In this document: piece by piece, positions 8,769 through 19,060 of the stretch | How the letters are laid out: every line of letters starts with the position of its first letter | How positions within the stretch are numbered: the first letter of the stretch is position 1 | Source of the DNA: Amycolatopsis xylanica | GTDB taxonomy: Bacteria > Actinomycetota > Actinomycetes > Mycobacteriales > Pseudonocardiaceae | DNA: 64,000 nucleotides | Direction: 5' to 3' | NCBI RefSeq assembly: GCF_900107045.1 | Contig: NZ_FNON01000001.1 | Location: forward strand, 1,054,001 to 1,118,000 | Translations under genes and position numbers: made by a program | The notes under the pieces: generated by a model | Seen by the model: only the letters and a program-made list of their open reading frames with translations | What the model was told of the DNA's origin: nothing | Databases searched by the model: none

Positions 8769-9599
8769 TCATCCGTTTTCGGAAATCCCGATCTCGGCAA
8801 AAGACCCAAGTAGAGCGAGCGATTGGGCGCTTTCGGACCCCGGCTCCGCGTGGTAGATGACCAGCAGCTGGCCATCGGAGTCACCGATGGCTAGTTTCTC
8901 CCGCCGCAACTCGAGCATCCCGACCTCCGGATGCAGCATCCGCGCTGGCCCGCCGCTCAGCGGCTTGACGTCATGACGCGCCCACAGCGTCCGGAAACGC
9001 TGGCTGGCCAGCGAAAGCTCACCGACCAGCTGGGTGATCCGCGGATCGTCGACCCCGGTCCCGATCGACGACCGGAACGCCGCCACCATGCCCGCGGTCG
9101 CCTGCTCCCACTCGGGATACAGCTCCCGCTCGGCCGGATCGAGGAACACCGCGCGCAGCCGGTTCATCCCCGGCGCCATGGTGGGGGAGAGCGCGGTCGC
9201 GAGCCGGTTCGCCGCCAGCACCTCGAACAGGCGGTTCTCCACGAACGCGGGCAACCCGATCGTGTCGAGCAGCTGCCGCACCCCGGTGGGCACCACCTCA
9301 CGGCGCGGCCGCCGCGGCGCCGCACGGGCCGTCGACAGGCTCAGCAGGTACTCGGTCGCGGCCGCGTCGAGCCCGTACACCCTGGCGAGCGCCTCGAGCA
9401 CCTGCGGCGAAGGGTTGCGGTCGCGGCCCTGTTCCAGGCGCAGGTAGTAGTCGGCGCTGATCCCGGCCAGCGTCGCGACCTCCTCGCGGCGCAGCCCCGG
9501 CGTGCGCCGCACCCCGGTGACCCGCAGGCCCGCGTCCGCCGGGTCGACCAGCTCGCGCCGCGCCCGCAGGTACTCGCCGAGCGCGTTCGAACCGGTCAC
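8769..9599 (-). CDS. Helix-turn-helix regulator with MmyB-like ligand domain
   Basis: A 276-residue regulator. I chose GTG 9599 (TGSNALGEYLRARREL) over upstream starts because the HTH begins at once and the preceding residues are low-complexity. The HTH covers residues about 4-65 (GLRREEVATLAGISADYYLRLEQGRD). The C-terminal domain (about 100-270) has the MmyB pattern NRLFEVLAANRLATALSP and FRTLWARHDV. Proteins of this type commonly repress a divergent oxidoreductase gene; here an aldo/keto reductase starts 141 bases away on the other strand. Confidence 0.85.
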   Translation of the reverse strand: MTGSNALGEYLRARRELVDPADAGLRVTGVRRTPGLRREEVATLAGISADYYLRLEQGRDRNPSPQVLEALARVYGLDAAATEYLLSLSTARAAPRRPRREVVPTGVRQLLDTIGLPAFVENRLFEVLAANRLATALSPTMAPGMNRLRAVFLDPAERELYPEWEQATAGMVAAFRSSIGTGVDDPRITQLVGELSLASQRFRTLWARHDVKPLSGGPARMLHPEVGMLELRREKLAIGDSDGQLLVIYHAEPGSESAQSLALLGSFAEIGISENG

Positions 9600-9739
9600 G
9601 ACCCCAACTATAGGTTCGGCGCGGCGGCGCTGCCTGGTCCCGTCACCCCCAGGATGCGCGGGGCACTGCCTGCGCGGCGGGCGCCAGTGCATCGTGAGAG
9701 GGTGCTCGCGGCACCCAGGCCGCGAGCTGGAAGGAACCG

Positions 9740-10603
9740 ATGTCATCCCACGACCTGCCCGGCGGCACCTACCGCATGGGCGATCTCGAACTCACCCGTG
9801 TCGGCTACGGCGCGATGCAGCTGGCCGGACCCGGCGTGTTCGGCCCGCCGAAGGACCGCGACGCGGCGATCGCCGTGCTGCGCACCGCCGTCGAACTCGG
9901 CGTCAACCACATCGACACCGCCGACTTCTACGGCCCGCACGTCACCAACGAGATCATCCGCGAGGCGCTCGCCCCGTACCCCGACGACGTGCACATCGTC
10001 ACCAAGGTCGGCGCCCGACGCGACGAGCAGGGCGGCTGGCCGCACGCCCGTACCCCCGACGAGCTGCGCGCCCAGGTCCACGACAACCTGCGCCGCCTCG
10101 GCCTCGACCAGATGGCCGTGGTCAACCTCCGCGTCGGCGGCTTCGACACCCCCGAGCCCGGCTCGCTCGCCGCGCAGTTCGAGGCACTCGCCGAGCTGCG
10201 GCAGCAAGGCCTCATCCGCCACCTCGGCCTCAGCACGGTCAACGCCGACCAGCTCGCCGAAGCCCAGTCGATCGCCCCGGTCGTCTGCGTGCAGAACATG
10301 TACAACGTCGCCCGCCGCGACGACGACGCGCTCGTCGACCTCACCGCGAGCCAGGACATCGCGTTCGTCCCGTACTTCCCGCTGGGCGGCTTCAGCCCCC
10401 TGCAGTCCGACGCGCTGCACGCCGTCGCGGACCGCCTCGAGGCGACCCCGATGTCGGTCGCGCTCGCCTGGCTGCTGCACCGCTCGCCGAACATGATGCT
10501 CATCCCCGGCACGTCGTCGGTCGAGCACCTGCGGGAGAACGTCGCGGGCGCCGGACTCGAACTCGCGGCCGACGCGCTCGCCGAACTGGACAAGATCGGC
10601 TAG
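9740..10603 (+). CDS. Aldo/keto reductase
   Basis: A 287-residue enzyme of the usual family length. GGAAGGAA precedes ATG 9740. Visible family motifs are HIDTADFYGPHVTNEIIREAL with the catalytic Asp and Tyr, IVTKVGARR with the catalytic Lys, and the NADPH-binding end LIPGTSSVEHLRENV. It probably reduces a carbonyl substrate with NADPH; the substrate is unknown. It is divergent from the MmyB-type regulator, its likely controller. Its TAG stop overlaps that of the convergent KAP gene within the palindrome CTAG at 10600-10603. Confidence 0.9.
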   Translation: MSSHDLPGGTYRMGDLELTRVGYGAMQLAGPGVFGPPKDRDAAIAVLRTAVELGVNHIDTADFYGPHVTNEIIREALAPYPDDVHIVTKVGARRDEQGGWPHARTPDELRAQVHDNLRRLGLDQMAVVNLRVGGFDTPEPGSLAAQFEALAELRQQGLIRHLGLSTVNADQLAEAQSIAPVVCVQNMYNVARRDDDALVDLTASQDIAFVPYFPLGGFSPLQSDALHAVADRLEATPMSVALAWLLHRSPNMMLIPGTSSVEHLRENVAGAGLELAADALAELDKIG

Positions 10604-13176
10604 CGGGAGAACCGGAACCGGGCCACGAGCTCGATCCAGTCCCGGAACGGGGCCAGATCGAGCTCGGCACGGTCCGGCTTCTCGGCGATCCAGCGCTCCA
10701 GCACCGGAATCGGCCGGTCCGCCAGTGCTTTGCCGAGCGTTCCGTCCTCGGGCGTGATCCGGGACAGCAGGTCTTCGACGACACCCGGGTGCCAGGTGAC
10801 CAGCGCGATCAGCACCGCGAGCTGCCGGTCATCGGGGATCGACCAGCCGCGTGCGACGCTCATGGACTTCACGAGCAGGTAGGTGTTGACGAAGCGCTTG
10901 ATCGCGCGGGGCGTGTCGCCGAGCAGCCCGGCGGCGTCCTCGACCCCCTTGAGCTCCCGAGCGGTCAAGGTGAGCCCGGTCGCCGTCAACCCCGAGGTCT
11001 CGTCCCGGCGCGCACCGGACAGCGAAGCCACCCGCTGGGCGAAAACCGCGAAGTCGGCAGGCTGCAGCTCGGCTCCCTGCTCGGGTTCCGCATCGCTCAC
11101 CCGCGGCTCGGCGGCGAGGCTCGGCGCGAGCAGCGCACGCAGCATGTCCTGCCGCGTGCCGGCGCCGAGCGGCCGTACCCAGAACGGGACCTGGAAGATC
11201 TTCTCCAGATAGGCGTCCGGGGACGCGCCATCCCCGCCGAGCTGCGCGTAGTGTTTCTCGAGCGAGCTGGTGAGCCAGCGCGAGTCGACCGCGACCACCA
11301 CCACGAACAGCGGGAACGCGAGCAGCAGGTGCACCGCTTCGAGCACCTTCACCACCAGCTCGGGCGGGCAGCGGTCAAGATCGTCGATGTAGAGGACGAT
11401 CCGGTCGATCGCGTAGTCCTCCGGCACCGGCTCGCCTGCCGGGTTGTCCCGATGCGCGGCGACGAGCCGGGACAGCCGCTCCAGGTCTCGGCGTACCAGC
11501 GCGGGCACACCGAGATGACTGCGGTAATCCTCACTCGCGAGCCGGTCGGTGATGAAGTCACTGAGCACCCGGCGCGGAGTCATCGCGGCGAGCTCGGCCT
11601 TCAGCCCGACGACCTTGCTTGCCAGCTCTTGTTCCTGACAGGTGGCACTGTCCAATGCGGACTGTGCTTCGGTCAGTGTGGTTTCCGCTTCCTTGATCTC
11701 CTGCTCGAACCGCTCGCGTTGCTCCGCCTCGGCCTGCGCGAGTTCCGTCTGCGCTTGGGCGATCTTGCTCGTCGCGCTGGTCACGGCGCCGGTGCCGAGC
11801 TTGAGATACCCGATGACCGAGGCCAGCACGGAGCTGATGGTCGCCGCGACCCCGGCGAGCGCGTCCGCGTGCCGCACCGCGAAACCCACGATCACCGGAA
11901 GCACGAGCAACGCGCCGACCGCGCCCGCATACCGCCACCCGCCGGTGCGCAACGGCGCCAGTACGGTTCCGGCCGCCCCCAACGCTTTCCGCGCGTTCCC
12001 CAGCTCCGCGGCGAGTTCTTCGGCCCGCTCACCCACCACGTCGATTCCGGCCTTCGCCGCGGCTTCGGAGATCTTCTCGCGAAGCTCAGCGGACGGTTTC
12101 CAGGCCGCGAAAGGGTTTTTCTCGCGCGCTCTCGCCAGTCCGGCGAGCGCGTCTCGCTGCTCCTGTTCTTTCAGCGCGACGGTACGTTGCGCTGCTTCGA
12201 GTTCCTTCTTGAGGGCAGCCCGGTCTTCTACGGCCATACCGTGCTCGGTCTCGGCGTCGCGGATCTTGCCGACCCAGAACTGTTGCCGCTGCCCGAGCAG
12301 ATCATCGCTGTCGTCACCGGAACGCCGCAGATTACGGAACAGATGTTCCAGGAGGCTCGCCCACAGATCACCCCCGACGTACTGCCACGCGTTGAACTCG
12401 ACCTGCACGACATGCCGCAGGAACGTGTCCTCGGCCGCGTCCCGCGCGATCGTGCCGACACGGTCCCGCAGCCCCCGCAAGAAGTAGCTCTTCCCGGACC
12501 CCCAATCCCCGAACAACCCGATCGCCAGCGGCGGCACCAGCTGCCGCGACGCGATGAGGTTGGCGAAGGCGTTGATCTCCTCGGTCACCCCGACCAGATC
12601 CGCCGTGTCCCGGCGCGGCTGATCCGGCAGATACGCCGGCAGCCGCACCCGGGCGCCCGCACCGGGAAACCGTTCGCGCAGCAGCTCGGCCAGCGGGATC
12701 CGGCTGGCGAGGTGCTCGCGGTAGGCCGTGATCACCTCCCACAGGTCGACGCCCCTGGCCGCCAGCAACTGCGCCAGCCGGACCCCGAACTCATCGCTCG
12801 CCCTGAGCAGCGCGCCGAAAAGCTCACGCACCGAGATCAGCTTGCCCGGGCCCGCGAGGGTGGCTGTCGCGTCCTTGAGCGCGTCGGCGACCGGTGGGTT
12901 CTCCGGCACGCGGTCGACCAGCGTCAGTAGCTCGGCCGGGTCCAGCGGTCGCGGCATGGGGGAGAGCAGCGCGCCGACGGGAATGCCGAAATGGTGGAGG
13001 AACACCCGTGCGGGACTCTCGTGCAGATCCGCGAGGAGAATCCCGACCAGCAACTCACGCGAGCCCACGTGCGGCCGCTCGCCGGACTTGGTCCAGGCGA
13101 GACCGGCCGCTTCGGCCCAGCGCAGAGCCGCACGCGCGGGGGCGTCCGGACGCCATTTGGCGCTCGGCTCGTTCAC
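10600..13176 (-). CDS. KAP-family P-loop NTPase with Clp-N-like front domain and membrane segments
   Basis: An 858-residue protein. GTG 13176 overlaps the upstream stop as GTGA, so translation is coupled to the NACHT gene. Order: a two-repeat helical domain resembling Clp N domains (about 15-155, GSRELLVGILLADLHESPARVFLHHFG); Walker A GLFGDWGSGKS (220-230) followed by the KAP motif FNAWQYVGGDLWASLL (261-276); coiled coil about 305-350; two membrane segments about 415-435 and 440-460, inserted in the NTPase as in KAP proteins; coiled coil about 465-530; Walker B IVLYIDDLDRCPP (593-605); C-terminal lid with AIKRFVNTYLL. KAP NTPases include phage-exclusion proteins such as PifA. Together with the NACHT partner it probably forms a membrane-associated sensor/effector pair. 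Confidence 0.88.
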   Translation of the reverse strand: MNEPSAKWRPDAPARAALRWAEAAGLAWTKSGERPHVGSRELLVGILLADLHESPARVFLHHFGIPVGALLSPMPRPLDPAELLTLVDRVPENPPVADALKDATATLAGPGKLISVRELFGALLRASDEFGVRLAQLLAARGVDLWEVITAYREHLASRIPLAELLRERFPGAGARVRLPAYLPDQPRRDTADLVGVTEEINAFANLIASRQLVPPLAIGLFGDWGSGKSYFLRGLRDRVGTIARDAAEDTFLRHVVQVEFNAWQYVGGDLWASLLEHLFRNLRRSGDDSDDLLGQRQQFWVGKIRDAETEHGMAVEDRAALKKELEAAQRTVALKEQEQRDALAGLARAREKNPFAAWKPSAELREKISEAAAKAGIDVVGERAEELAAELGNARKALGAAGTVLAPLRTGGWRYAGAVGALLVLPVIVGFAVRHADALAGVAATISSVLASVIGYLKLGTGAVTSATSKIAQAQTELAQAEAEQRERFEQEIKEAETTLTEAQSALDSATCQEQELASKVVGLKAELAAMTPRRVLSDFITDRLASEDYRSHLGVPALVRRDLERLSRLVAAHRDNPAGEPVPEDYAIDRIVLYIDDLDRCPPELVVKVLEAVHLLLAFPLFVVVVAVDSRWLTSSLEKHYAQLGGDGASPDAYLEKIFQVPFWVRPLGAGTRQDMLRALLAPSLAAEPRVSDAEPEQGAELQPADFAVFAQRVASLSGARRDETSGLTATGLTLTARELKGVEDAAGLLGDTPRAIKRFVNTYLLVKSMSVARGWSIPDDRQLAVLIALVTWHPGVVEDLLSRITPEDGTLGKALADRPIPVLERWIAEKPDRAELDLAPFRDWIELVARFRFSR

Positions 13177-16100
13177 GGCAGCCTGGCCAGCGCTCGGGCT
13201 TCCATCGGCAGGTCCTCGAGTTCCGCGGGATCGAACCGGCATAGCCCCGTCGTCCACCAGAACCCGGCTGGATCACCTTCGTAGAGGTAGCCCGTGGCTT
13301 CGGGGAGCGCGGCAATCCAGCCACCGTGGTTACCTACGAACAGCTTCAGCAGAGCGCCGGTTCGGGGATCCCACAGCCGCACGGCGCCGTCGTCGCTCGC
13401 GGCGGCGAGCCAGCGGCCATCGGGGTCCGCCGCCAAAGCCCGTACCGCACTGGGGCTGCCACGCATGACCCGGAGGGGCGGCTGTGAACCCTTAGTGCGC
13501 CAGAGGCGGATGCACCCGTCCGCACTTGCCGAAGCAAGCCAGGAGCCATCCGGTGCCGCCGCCAGCGCGAACACTCTCCCGCCGCTGTGGTTCAGCCGGA
13601 GTAGTTCACTGCCGCTCGCGGGGTCATGGATCCGAATGATCTCGCTTGTACCCGCGGAAGCCAGCCAAGTACCGTCCGGGGCCACCGCCAGTGCGTATAA
13701 GGGGCCAACGCCGGCCGCGAGCGTCCAGAGTTCATCGCCGGTGCCAGGGTCGCGCGAGTGGATCACGCCGTCGATACCGGCGGAAGCGAGCCAGCGCCCG
13801 GCGGGATCGAAGACCAAGGCGCACACTCTTTTCTCATGCCTTTGCAGAGTCCGGAGATGCTCGCTTGTGGGCAGACGGCGCAGCAGGACCCTGTGGGTGG
13901 AATCGGCGACAGCCGCCGAGTTCCCGTCCGGCGCCACTGCGAGCACCGGCTTCCTGGCGCGGTACCGACCTGCGCTGTCGAGGACTTCCCCCAGGTGATA
14001 TCCGACCTGAACCGCCACGCCTTGCGTGTCCTCGACGGCGAAAGCCAACCGCCTTTGCATGTCCCCCGCGAAGGTGACCGCCATGCCGATCATCTGTTCA
14101 ACGCAGTAGCCGTCGTTCGCGTCGAACTGCAGAATCGTGTCCCTGGTGCCGATCGTGAGCAACGGGGGCTCAGTGGTGATCGCGAGTCCATCGACCGGCA
14201 CTACGCCGTCCTGGATACCAGGCAGCGATTCCGCTGTCTCGGGATCCCATCGTTGCAGGGTGCCGTCGCTAGATACCAAGGCGAGCCAGGAGCCGTCGGC
14301 CGCGGCGGTCACCGCGGGAGAATTCTTCAGCGAGGTGCGAATGACCTGCCCGACACTGCCGGTGCGCGGGAACAGGAGCCGGATCTCGCCTCCGCCGGTG
14401 GCAGCCAGATACCGCCCATCGGCGCTGGTGGTCAATGCCTCGACAGCGGTCGTGAGCCTCCGCCCACTGAACGAGGTCAGCTGCCGTGCGCTCGGGACAG
14501 AGAGGTCCCACACCTGGACGGTGCCGTCGGCGTGACCGGTGGCCACCCAGTCGCCCTGGGGAGCAATCGCCAAGGCCCTCACGTTCTTGCCGTCGCGTGG
14601 CAGAGTGTGCACCAGCTCGAACCACTGGGTACCGAGATGCCAGACCTCAGTGGCGGCGTGGCGACAGGACAACACCAGCTTGGCACCATCCGCGGACACC
14701 GCCATCGCCTCGACCTGACCGGTCGAGCCGCGAATCTCGGCCTCGTGGGTGCCGGTGCGGGGATCCCAGAACCTGACAGGATCCCGTCGACCGGCCGTCG
14801 CCAACCACCGGCCACTCGGCTCGGCCGCCAGCACCGAGATCGCAGCGGCCTGGGAAGGCAGGCGGCACAGCAACTCGCCGGTCTCCGGGCGCCAGATCCG
14901 GACCGAGCCACTGGTGCTCGCCGCGGCCACCCACGAACCGTCCAAGGGCACGGCCACAGCGTCGATCGGTCTCGTGCCGCCCATGAGTGTGCGCACCTGT
15001 CTACCGGTGGCCGCCTCCCACAACCGCACCGCACCATCACGGTGGCCCGTCACGAGGATGTCTCCGAACGTCGCGAGTGCGCTGATCTGCGAACGACCGC
15101 TGACCTCGGGTGTCAGGGTCGCGCCCGGCAGCGCCGCGCCGAAAGTGCTGGCGCCGGCCAACTCGCTCTCATCCACGACGGCGCCGAGGAGGACAGCTCG
15201 ATCCAGCTTCGCGCCGTCGAGCTTCGCGCCCGTGAGATTCGCACCCGCGAGCCACGCGCCGGTCAGATCCGCGCCGGTCAGATCGGCGCCGGTCAGGTCC
15301 GCGCCCGCCAGTCGCGCGTTGACCAGCTGCGCTCCGCTGAGGTCGGCGCCCGTCATGATGCCGGACAGGACTGCGCCTTCCAGCAACGCATTGGCCAGCC
15401 TCGCATGCGTAAGGTCCTCCTGGGACAAATCCGCGCCCCGCAGATCCTGCCCGGTGTAGTCGACCTGCACGGCCTGATTGGTGCGGCGCAACAACAGCGC
15501 CGCGTTCGTCGTGGCCTTCGGCCCGGTCGCGTCGCCGTCCCACTCGACTGTCGCGCGTGCCCAGCCCGCGATCCGTTCGGTGCCGGCGAGGTCGCACAGG
15601 AAGTCGGCCACCAGTGGGCTCAGGGCGGTTTCCCCCAGCAGCAAGCAGGTGCGGCCCACGATGAGGTCGTCGCGGATCGCGTCCGCCACGAACCACTCCA
15701 GCACCGATCGGTGGATGAAGGCGAACTCACCGGTGTCGGTGCGGACGAGCACCGTGCTGGACCCGATGGCGTGCGCGGCTTCGCCCGGCTGGGTCTGCCA
15801 CGTGCTCAGCTCGGCGATGCCCTCGGCGAACTCGCCGAGTTCGGACAGGGGAATGCTGTCCCGGCCGGACCGCCACATCAGGACCGCGAGTGCCCGCACG
15901 GCGGTGTGGCGGGTATAGGCGGTCAGCGGGTCGGCGGCGCCCGGCGCGCTTTGCCTGGTCACCTCGTGCGCGAGCCAATCCGCGAGCAGGATCCCGTACA
16001 GCCTGCCCGCCGTCATCGGCTCGAAGCTGGCACCCGCCTTGACCAGGCGGGTGATGCTGTCGCGGCGCGCCATCATGAACGTGAGCATGCGCGGGTTGGC

Positions 16101-17177
16101 GGCCAGCTCGGGCAGGTTGGGCACGGCTTCGAGGTCGCGGAGGAAGTCGGCGGCCGCGGCGTCGTCGAGGGTCTTGCCGACGAGGTCGCGGCGTTGCTGC
16201 GGGTCGAGGGGGACCAGGCGCATGATGCGGGCGCCGGGCAGGGCGCGTGCGTCGCGGCCGAGTTCGTTGAGCACCTCGCTGTCGGTGGCGAAATGCTGGT
16301 GCCTGCTGGTGACGACGATCTTCGCGGAGCCGTCGGCGGCTTGGCGCAGGGTGTCGAAGTGCTGTTTGACGCGGTCGTAGGTGGGGCGCTGGGCGAGTTC
16401 GTCGAAGCCGTCGAAGAGGAGGACGATCCGGCCTTCGCGCAACAGGTAGCGGAACGAGTTCGCGTGGAAGGAGTCGTCGGGGCGATGCCGGGCCAGGTGC
16501 TGGCCGAGCAGCTCGTCGAGGGTGCGTCCTTTTTCCAGGTCGCGCATGGTCACGAGCACTGGGACCAGGTCGTCGTGCTTTGCCAGCACCTGGGCCAGCA
16601 CGCGGACGAGGAACGTCTTGCCGGTGCCGAAATCGCCCAGTACCAGCACGAACCGCGGGCCGTCGGTGTCCAGCCAGCTCAGGATCTGCTTGGCGGCGGT
16701 GACTTCGCCCGGCTCCTGGCCGAGCAATGCCCAGCGTTTGTCCACGTGCTGGTGCAGCGGATACGCGCCGTCCTGCGTCAGCCTGCCGGTCTGGGCGGCG
16801 AGGTAGCCGGTGGAGTTCCACAGCAGGTCCTGGTACTCGCGGAACGACCGGACGGCGAGATACGACCGGGCGGCGGCGTCCTCGACCTCCGGTGCGGGTG
16901 GTTCACCCAGATAGACCAATTCGCGGACGCGGGCTTCGGGGTGTTCGTCGAAAAGCCTGGTGAACGCGTCGACGGTGGCGAGATCGAGGGTGCCCTCGTG
17001 GGCGCCCATGAACACGTGCCTGGTGAGTTTCGCGTCCACATAGGACACTCGGACGTAGTGGAGCCCGTCCGCGAGCTCCTCGCGCGCGTCGATGTCCGGG
17101 TGATCGCGTTTGGCCCAGTAAAGCCTGCAGACCTCGCCGACGCGGGCCAGCAGGTCTTCGGGGTCGCCAGGTTCCAC
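13173..17177 (-). CDS. NACHT-type STAND NTPase with pentapeptide and WD40 repeats
   Basis: A 1334-residue protein starting at ATG 17177, with a purine-rich GAGGGAGGA upstream. Residues 1-120 form an N-terminal domain that could be a degenerate restriction-endonuclease-like or adaptor fold (tentative). NACHT domain: Walker A VLVLGDFGTGKT (177-188), Walker B IVLLFDGFDEL (251-261), sensor IVVTSRH (287-293). The helical part ends in FIHRSVLEWFVADA (488-500). Pentapeptide repeats A(D/N)LxG run about 575-690; WD40 repeats about 697-1290; the tail GFWWTTGLCRFDP is a family ending. Having pentapeptide and WD40 arrays in one sensor is unusual. STAND NTPases of this kind sense a target through the repeats and oligomerise to fire an effector. 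It is the first gene of a two-gene operon. Confidence 0.88.
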   Translation of the reverse strand: MEPGDPEDLLARVGEVCRLYWAKRDHPDIDAREELADGLHYVRVSYVDAKLTRHVFMGAHEGTLDLATVDAFTRLFDEHPEARVRELVYLGEPPAPEVEDAAARSYLAVRSFREYQDLLWNSTGYLAAQTGRLTQDGAYPLHQHVDKRWALLGQEPGEVTAAKQILSWLDTDGPRFVLVLGDFGTGKTFLVRVLAQVLAKHDDLVPVLVTMRDLEKGRTLDELLGQHLARHRPDDSFHANSFRYLLREGRIVLLFDGFDELAQRPTYDRVKQHFDTLRQAADGSAKIVVTSRHQHFATDSEVLNELGRDARALPGARIMRLVPLDPQQRRDLVGKTLDDAAAADFLRDLEAVPNLPELAANPRMLTFMMARRDSITRLVKAGASFEPMTAGRLYGILLADWLAHEVTRQSAPGAADPLTAYTRHTAVRALAVLMWRSGRDSIPLSELGEFAEGIAELSTWQTQPGEAAHAIGSSTVLVRTDTGEFAFIHRSVLEWFVADAIRDDLIVGRTCLLLGETALSPLVADFLCDLAGTERIAGWARATVEWDGDATGPKATTNAALLLRRTNQAVQVDYTGQDLRGADLSQEDLTHARLANALLEGAVLSGIMTGADLSGAQLVNARLAGADLTGADLTGADLTGAWLAGANLTGAKLDGAKLDRAVLLGAVVDESELAGASTFGAALPGATLTPEVSGRSQISALATFGDILVTGHRDGAVRLWEAATGRQVRTLMGGTRPIDAVAVPLDGSWVAAASTSGSVRIWRPETGELLCRLPSQAAAISVLAAEPSGRWLATAGRRDPVRFWDPRTGTHEAEIRGSTGQVEAMAVSADGAKLVLSCRHAATEVWHLGTQWFELVHTLPRDGKNVRALAIAPQGDWVATGHADGTVQVWDLSVPSARQLTSFSGRRLTTAVEALTTSADGRYLAATGGGEIRLLFPRTGSVGQVIRTSLKNSPAVTAAADGSWLALVSSDGTLQRWDPETAESLPGIQDGVVPVDGLAITTEPPLLTIGTRDTILQFDANDGYCVEQMIGMAVTFAGDMQRRLAFAVEDTQGVAVQVGYHLGEVLDSAGRYRARKPVLAVAPDGNSAAVADSTHRVLLRRLPTSEHLRTLQRHEKRVCALVFDPAGRWLASAGIDGVIHSRDPGTGDELWTLAAGVGPLYALAVAPDGTWLASAGTSEIIRIHDPASGSELLRLNHSGGRVFALAAAPDGSWLASASADGCIRLWRTKGSQPPLRVMRGSPSAVRALAADPDGRWLAAASDDGAVRLWDPRTGALLKLFVGNHGGWIAALPEATGYLYEGDPAGFWWTTGLCRFDPAELEDLPMEARALARLP

Positions 17178-17309
17178 GGTTCCTCCCTCACCGAGGGAGA
17201 GAGCTTAAACCGCTGATTTTGTCCACGTTTGTCTGGACCAATATCGGCATTCGTATTGACACTGCGCCAGTCGCGGACACACGCTGATTTCACTTCAAGG
17301 GGGTCATCG

Positions 17310-18767
17310 GTGAAGGTTCTGCTGGCGGTTCTGGCGATACTCCTGTCCACGACGTCCACCGCGCACGCGGACGAGACCACCACGACCCCGTCGCCACCCG
17401 CCGAACTTGCCGCCATCTGCAACAAGCGGTGTGACGGCGCGGATCCGGCGACCTCGCCCGGTGATCGCAGGCCGGTGTCGGTGACGCTGTTCTCCCGGGC
17501 GATCGCACTGCATTTCGACGACGCCGACGCCATGGGCTGGGCGACGATCGACCACGGCAGCCCCGGTGACGAGATCTGGCTGGACCGCTCGTTCGACGGC
17601 GGCCGGAGCTGGGCGTCCGGCTCACGGCTGGGCAGCACCAAGATCCCGGCGGGCGCCACCGGCTGGCGGACCGGGATGTACAACAATGACGACTGGAACA
17701 ACCAGGGCGTCGGTGCGCTGCGCGCCTGCGGCAAGGCGGGCGATCGCGTCGAGATCGCGTGCACCGCGTGGGCGCGCAGCACCTGGAACGCGGGGGACCG
17801 GCGGACGGCCGCGGCCACCGCGCAGATGATGTTCTACAACAAGGGAACCGGCCTGTTCGACACCACCGGCTGGTGGAACTCGGCCAACGCGCTCACCGCG
17901 CTGATCCGGAACATGCAGGTCACCGGCCTCGGCAGCTACCGCTACGCCATCGCGCGCACCTACGACCTCAACCTCGGCAAGGCGTTCGGCCAGTTCCGCA
18001 ACGAGTACATCGACGACACCGGCTGGTGGGGCCTGGCCTGGATCGCCGCCTACGACGTCACCGGCGACCGCCGCTACCTGACCACCGCCCGCGCCGACGC
18101 CGACCACATGGCCGCCTACTGGGACGGCACCTGCGGCGGCGGGGTCTGGTGGAGCACCGCGCGCACCTACAAGAACGCCATCGCCAACTCTCTCTACATC
18201 GAGCTCAACGCCGCGCTGCACAACCGCATCGGCGGCGACACCGTCTACTTAGGACGCGCGAAGGCCGGTTGGACCTGGTTCCAGGGCACCGGCATGGTCA
18301 ACGGATCCTCGCTGGTCAACGACGGTGTCGACCTCGGTACCTGCCGCAACAACGGCAGCGCCGTCTGGTCCTACAACCAAGGCGTCCTGATCCACGCGCT
18401 CACCGAGCTGCATCGCGCCACCCGGGAAAGCGCCCTGCTCGCCACAGCCCGCAAACTCGGCGATGCGAACGTCACGGCCTCCGCTTTGAACACGAGCGAC
18501 GGCATCCTTCGCGACCCGTGCGAAGGCGGTGACTGCGGCGCCGACGGGCCGTCGTTCAAAGGCGCGGACGTGCGGGGACTGGCGGCGCTGAACGCCGCCT
18601 TGGCGGACCATCCGTACACGGCGTACCTGAAACGCCAGGCCGACCGGGCCTACTCGGTCGACCGCAACGCGCTCGATCAGTACGGCCTGCACTGGTACGC
18701 CGCCATCGACGCGATCGACGCGGCCCGCCAGCAGAGCGCGCTCGACCTCATGAACGCCGCGCCGTAG
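17310..18767 (+). CDS. Secreted glycoside hydrolase family 76 protein (alpha-1,6-mannanase-like)
   Basis: A 485-residue exported protein. GTG 17310 ([20 protein letters not shown]) follows a purine-rich AAGGGGG and gives a clean signal peptide; the in-frame start at 17229 would hide it. The catalytic alpha/alpha barrel has the GH76 acid pair in [18 protein letters not shown], then [16 protein letters not shown] and [12 protein letters not shown], all typical of the family. A short N-terminal region (NKRCDGADP to [11 protein letters not shown]) precedes the barrel. It probably cleaves alpha-1,6-mannan from fungal walls or actinobacterial lipomannan. It is monocistronic and divergent from the NACHT operon. 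Confidence 0.88.
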   Translation: MKVLLAVLAILLSTTSTAHADETTTTPSPPAELAAICNKRCDGADPATSPGDRRPVSVTLFSRAIALHFDDADAMGWATIDHGSPGDEIWLDRSFDGGRSWASGSRLGSTKIPAGATGWRTGMYNNDDWNNQGVGALRACGKAGDRVEIACTAWARSTWNAGDRRTAAATAQMMFYNKGTGLFDTTGWWNSANALTALIRNMQVTGLGSYRYAIARTYDLNLGKAFGQFRNEYIDDTGWWGLAWIAAYDVTGDRRYLTTARADADHMAAYWDGTCGGGVWWSTARTYKNAIANSLYIELNAALHNRIGGDTVYLGRAKAGWTWFQGTGMVNGSSLVNDGVDLGTCRNNGSAVWSYNQGVLIHALTELHRATRESALLATARKLGDANVTASALNTSDGILRDPCEGGDCGADGPSFKGADVRGLAALNAALADHPYTAYLKRQADRAYSVDRNALDQYGLHWYAAIDAIDAARQQSALDLMNAAP

Positions 18768-18844
18768 CTGGTCGTGAGTGGACGAATCTGGACGTTGTGC
18801 GGCCAGATCCTTCCGTTCGCCGCGGCTAGCCACCTGCGGGCAAG

Positions 18845-18915
18845 GTCAAGCAAGTTGACTGAGGGGGAAATGGGTCGTTCAACGCCTCAAATCCCCCTCA
18901 GTCAACTTGCTTGAC
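18845..18915. repeat. 24-bp perfect inverted repeat, family B
   Basis: Arms 18845-18868 and 18892-18915 are exact reverse complements; each contains AAGTTGACTGAGGGGGA or its complement. The 23-base loop includes TCGTTCAACGCCTCAAA. A half copy with the loop is found at 40550-40590. It could fold in RNA as a long hairpin or be a small transposable relic. Confidence 0.8.
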
Positions 18916-18930
18916 TTGTGGGGGCCGGGG

Positions 18931-18976
18931 GTCGTGAGCGTTCCGGCCGGTTCTAACCGGCCTAAACACTCACGAC
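18931..18976. repeat. 46-bp palindromic repeat, family A, copy 3
   Basis: Same palindrome as at 3318 with four arm mismatches (GTCGTGAGCGTTCC against CCTAAACACTCACGAC). It lies in the gap between two convergent genes. Confidence 0.8.
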
Positions 18977-19060
18977 CCCCAGTCTGCAGGGCCGAGTTGA
19001 GTGCGCTTCGGAGCGAAACGGCACAGCAGGGCATGTCCGTGAGCCTTCATCCACGTCGGA

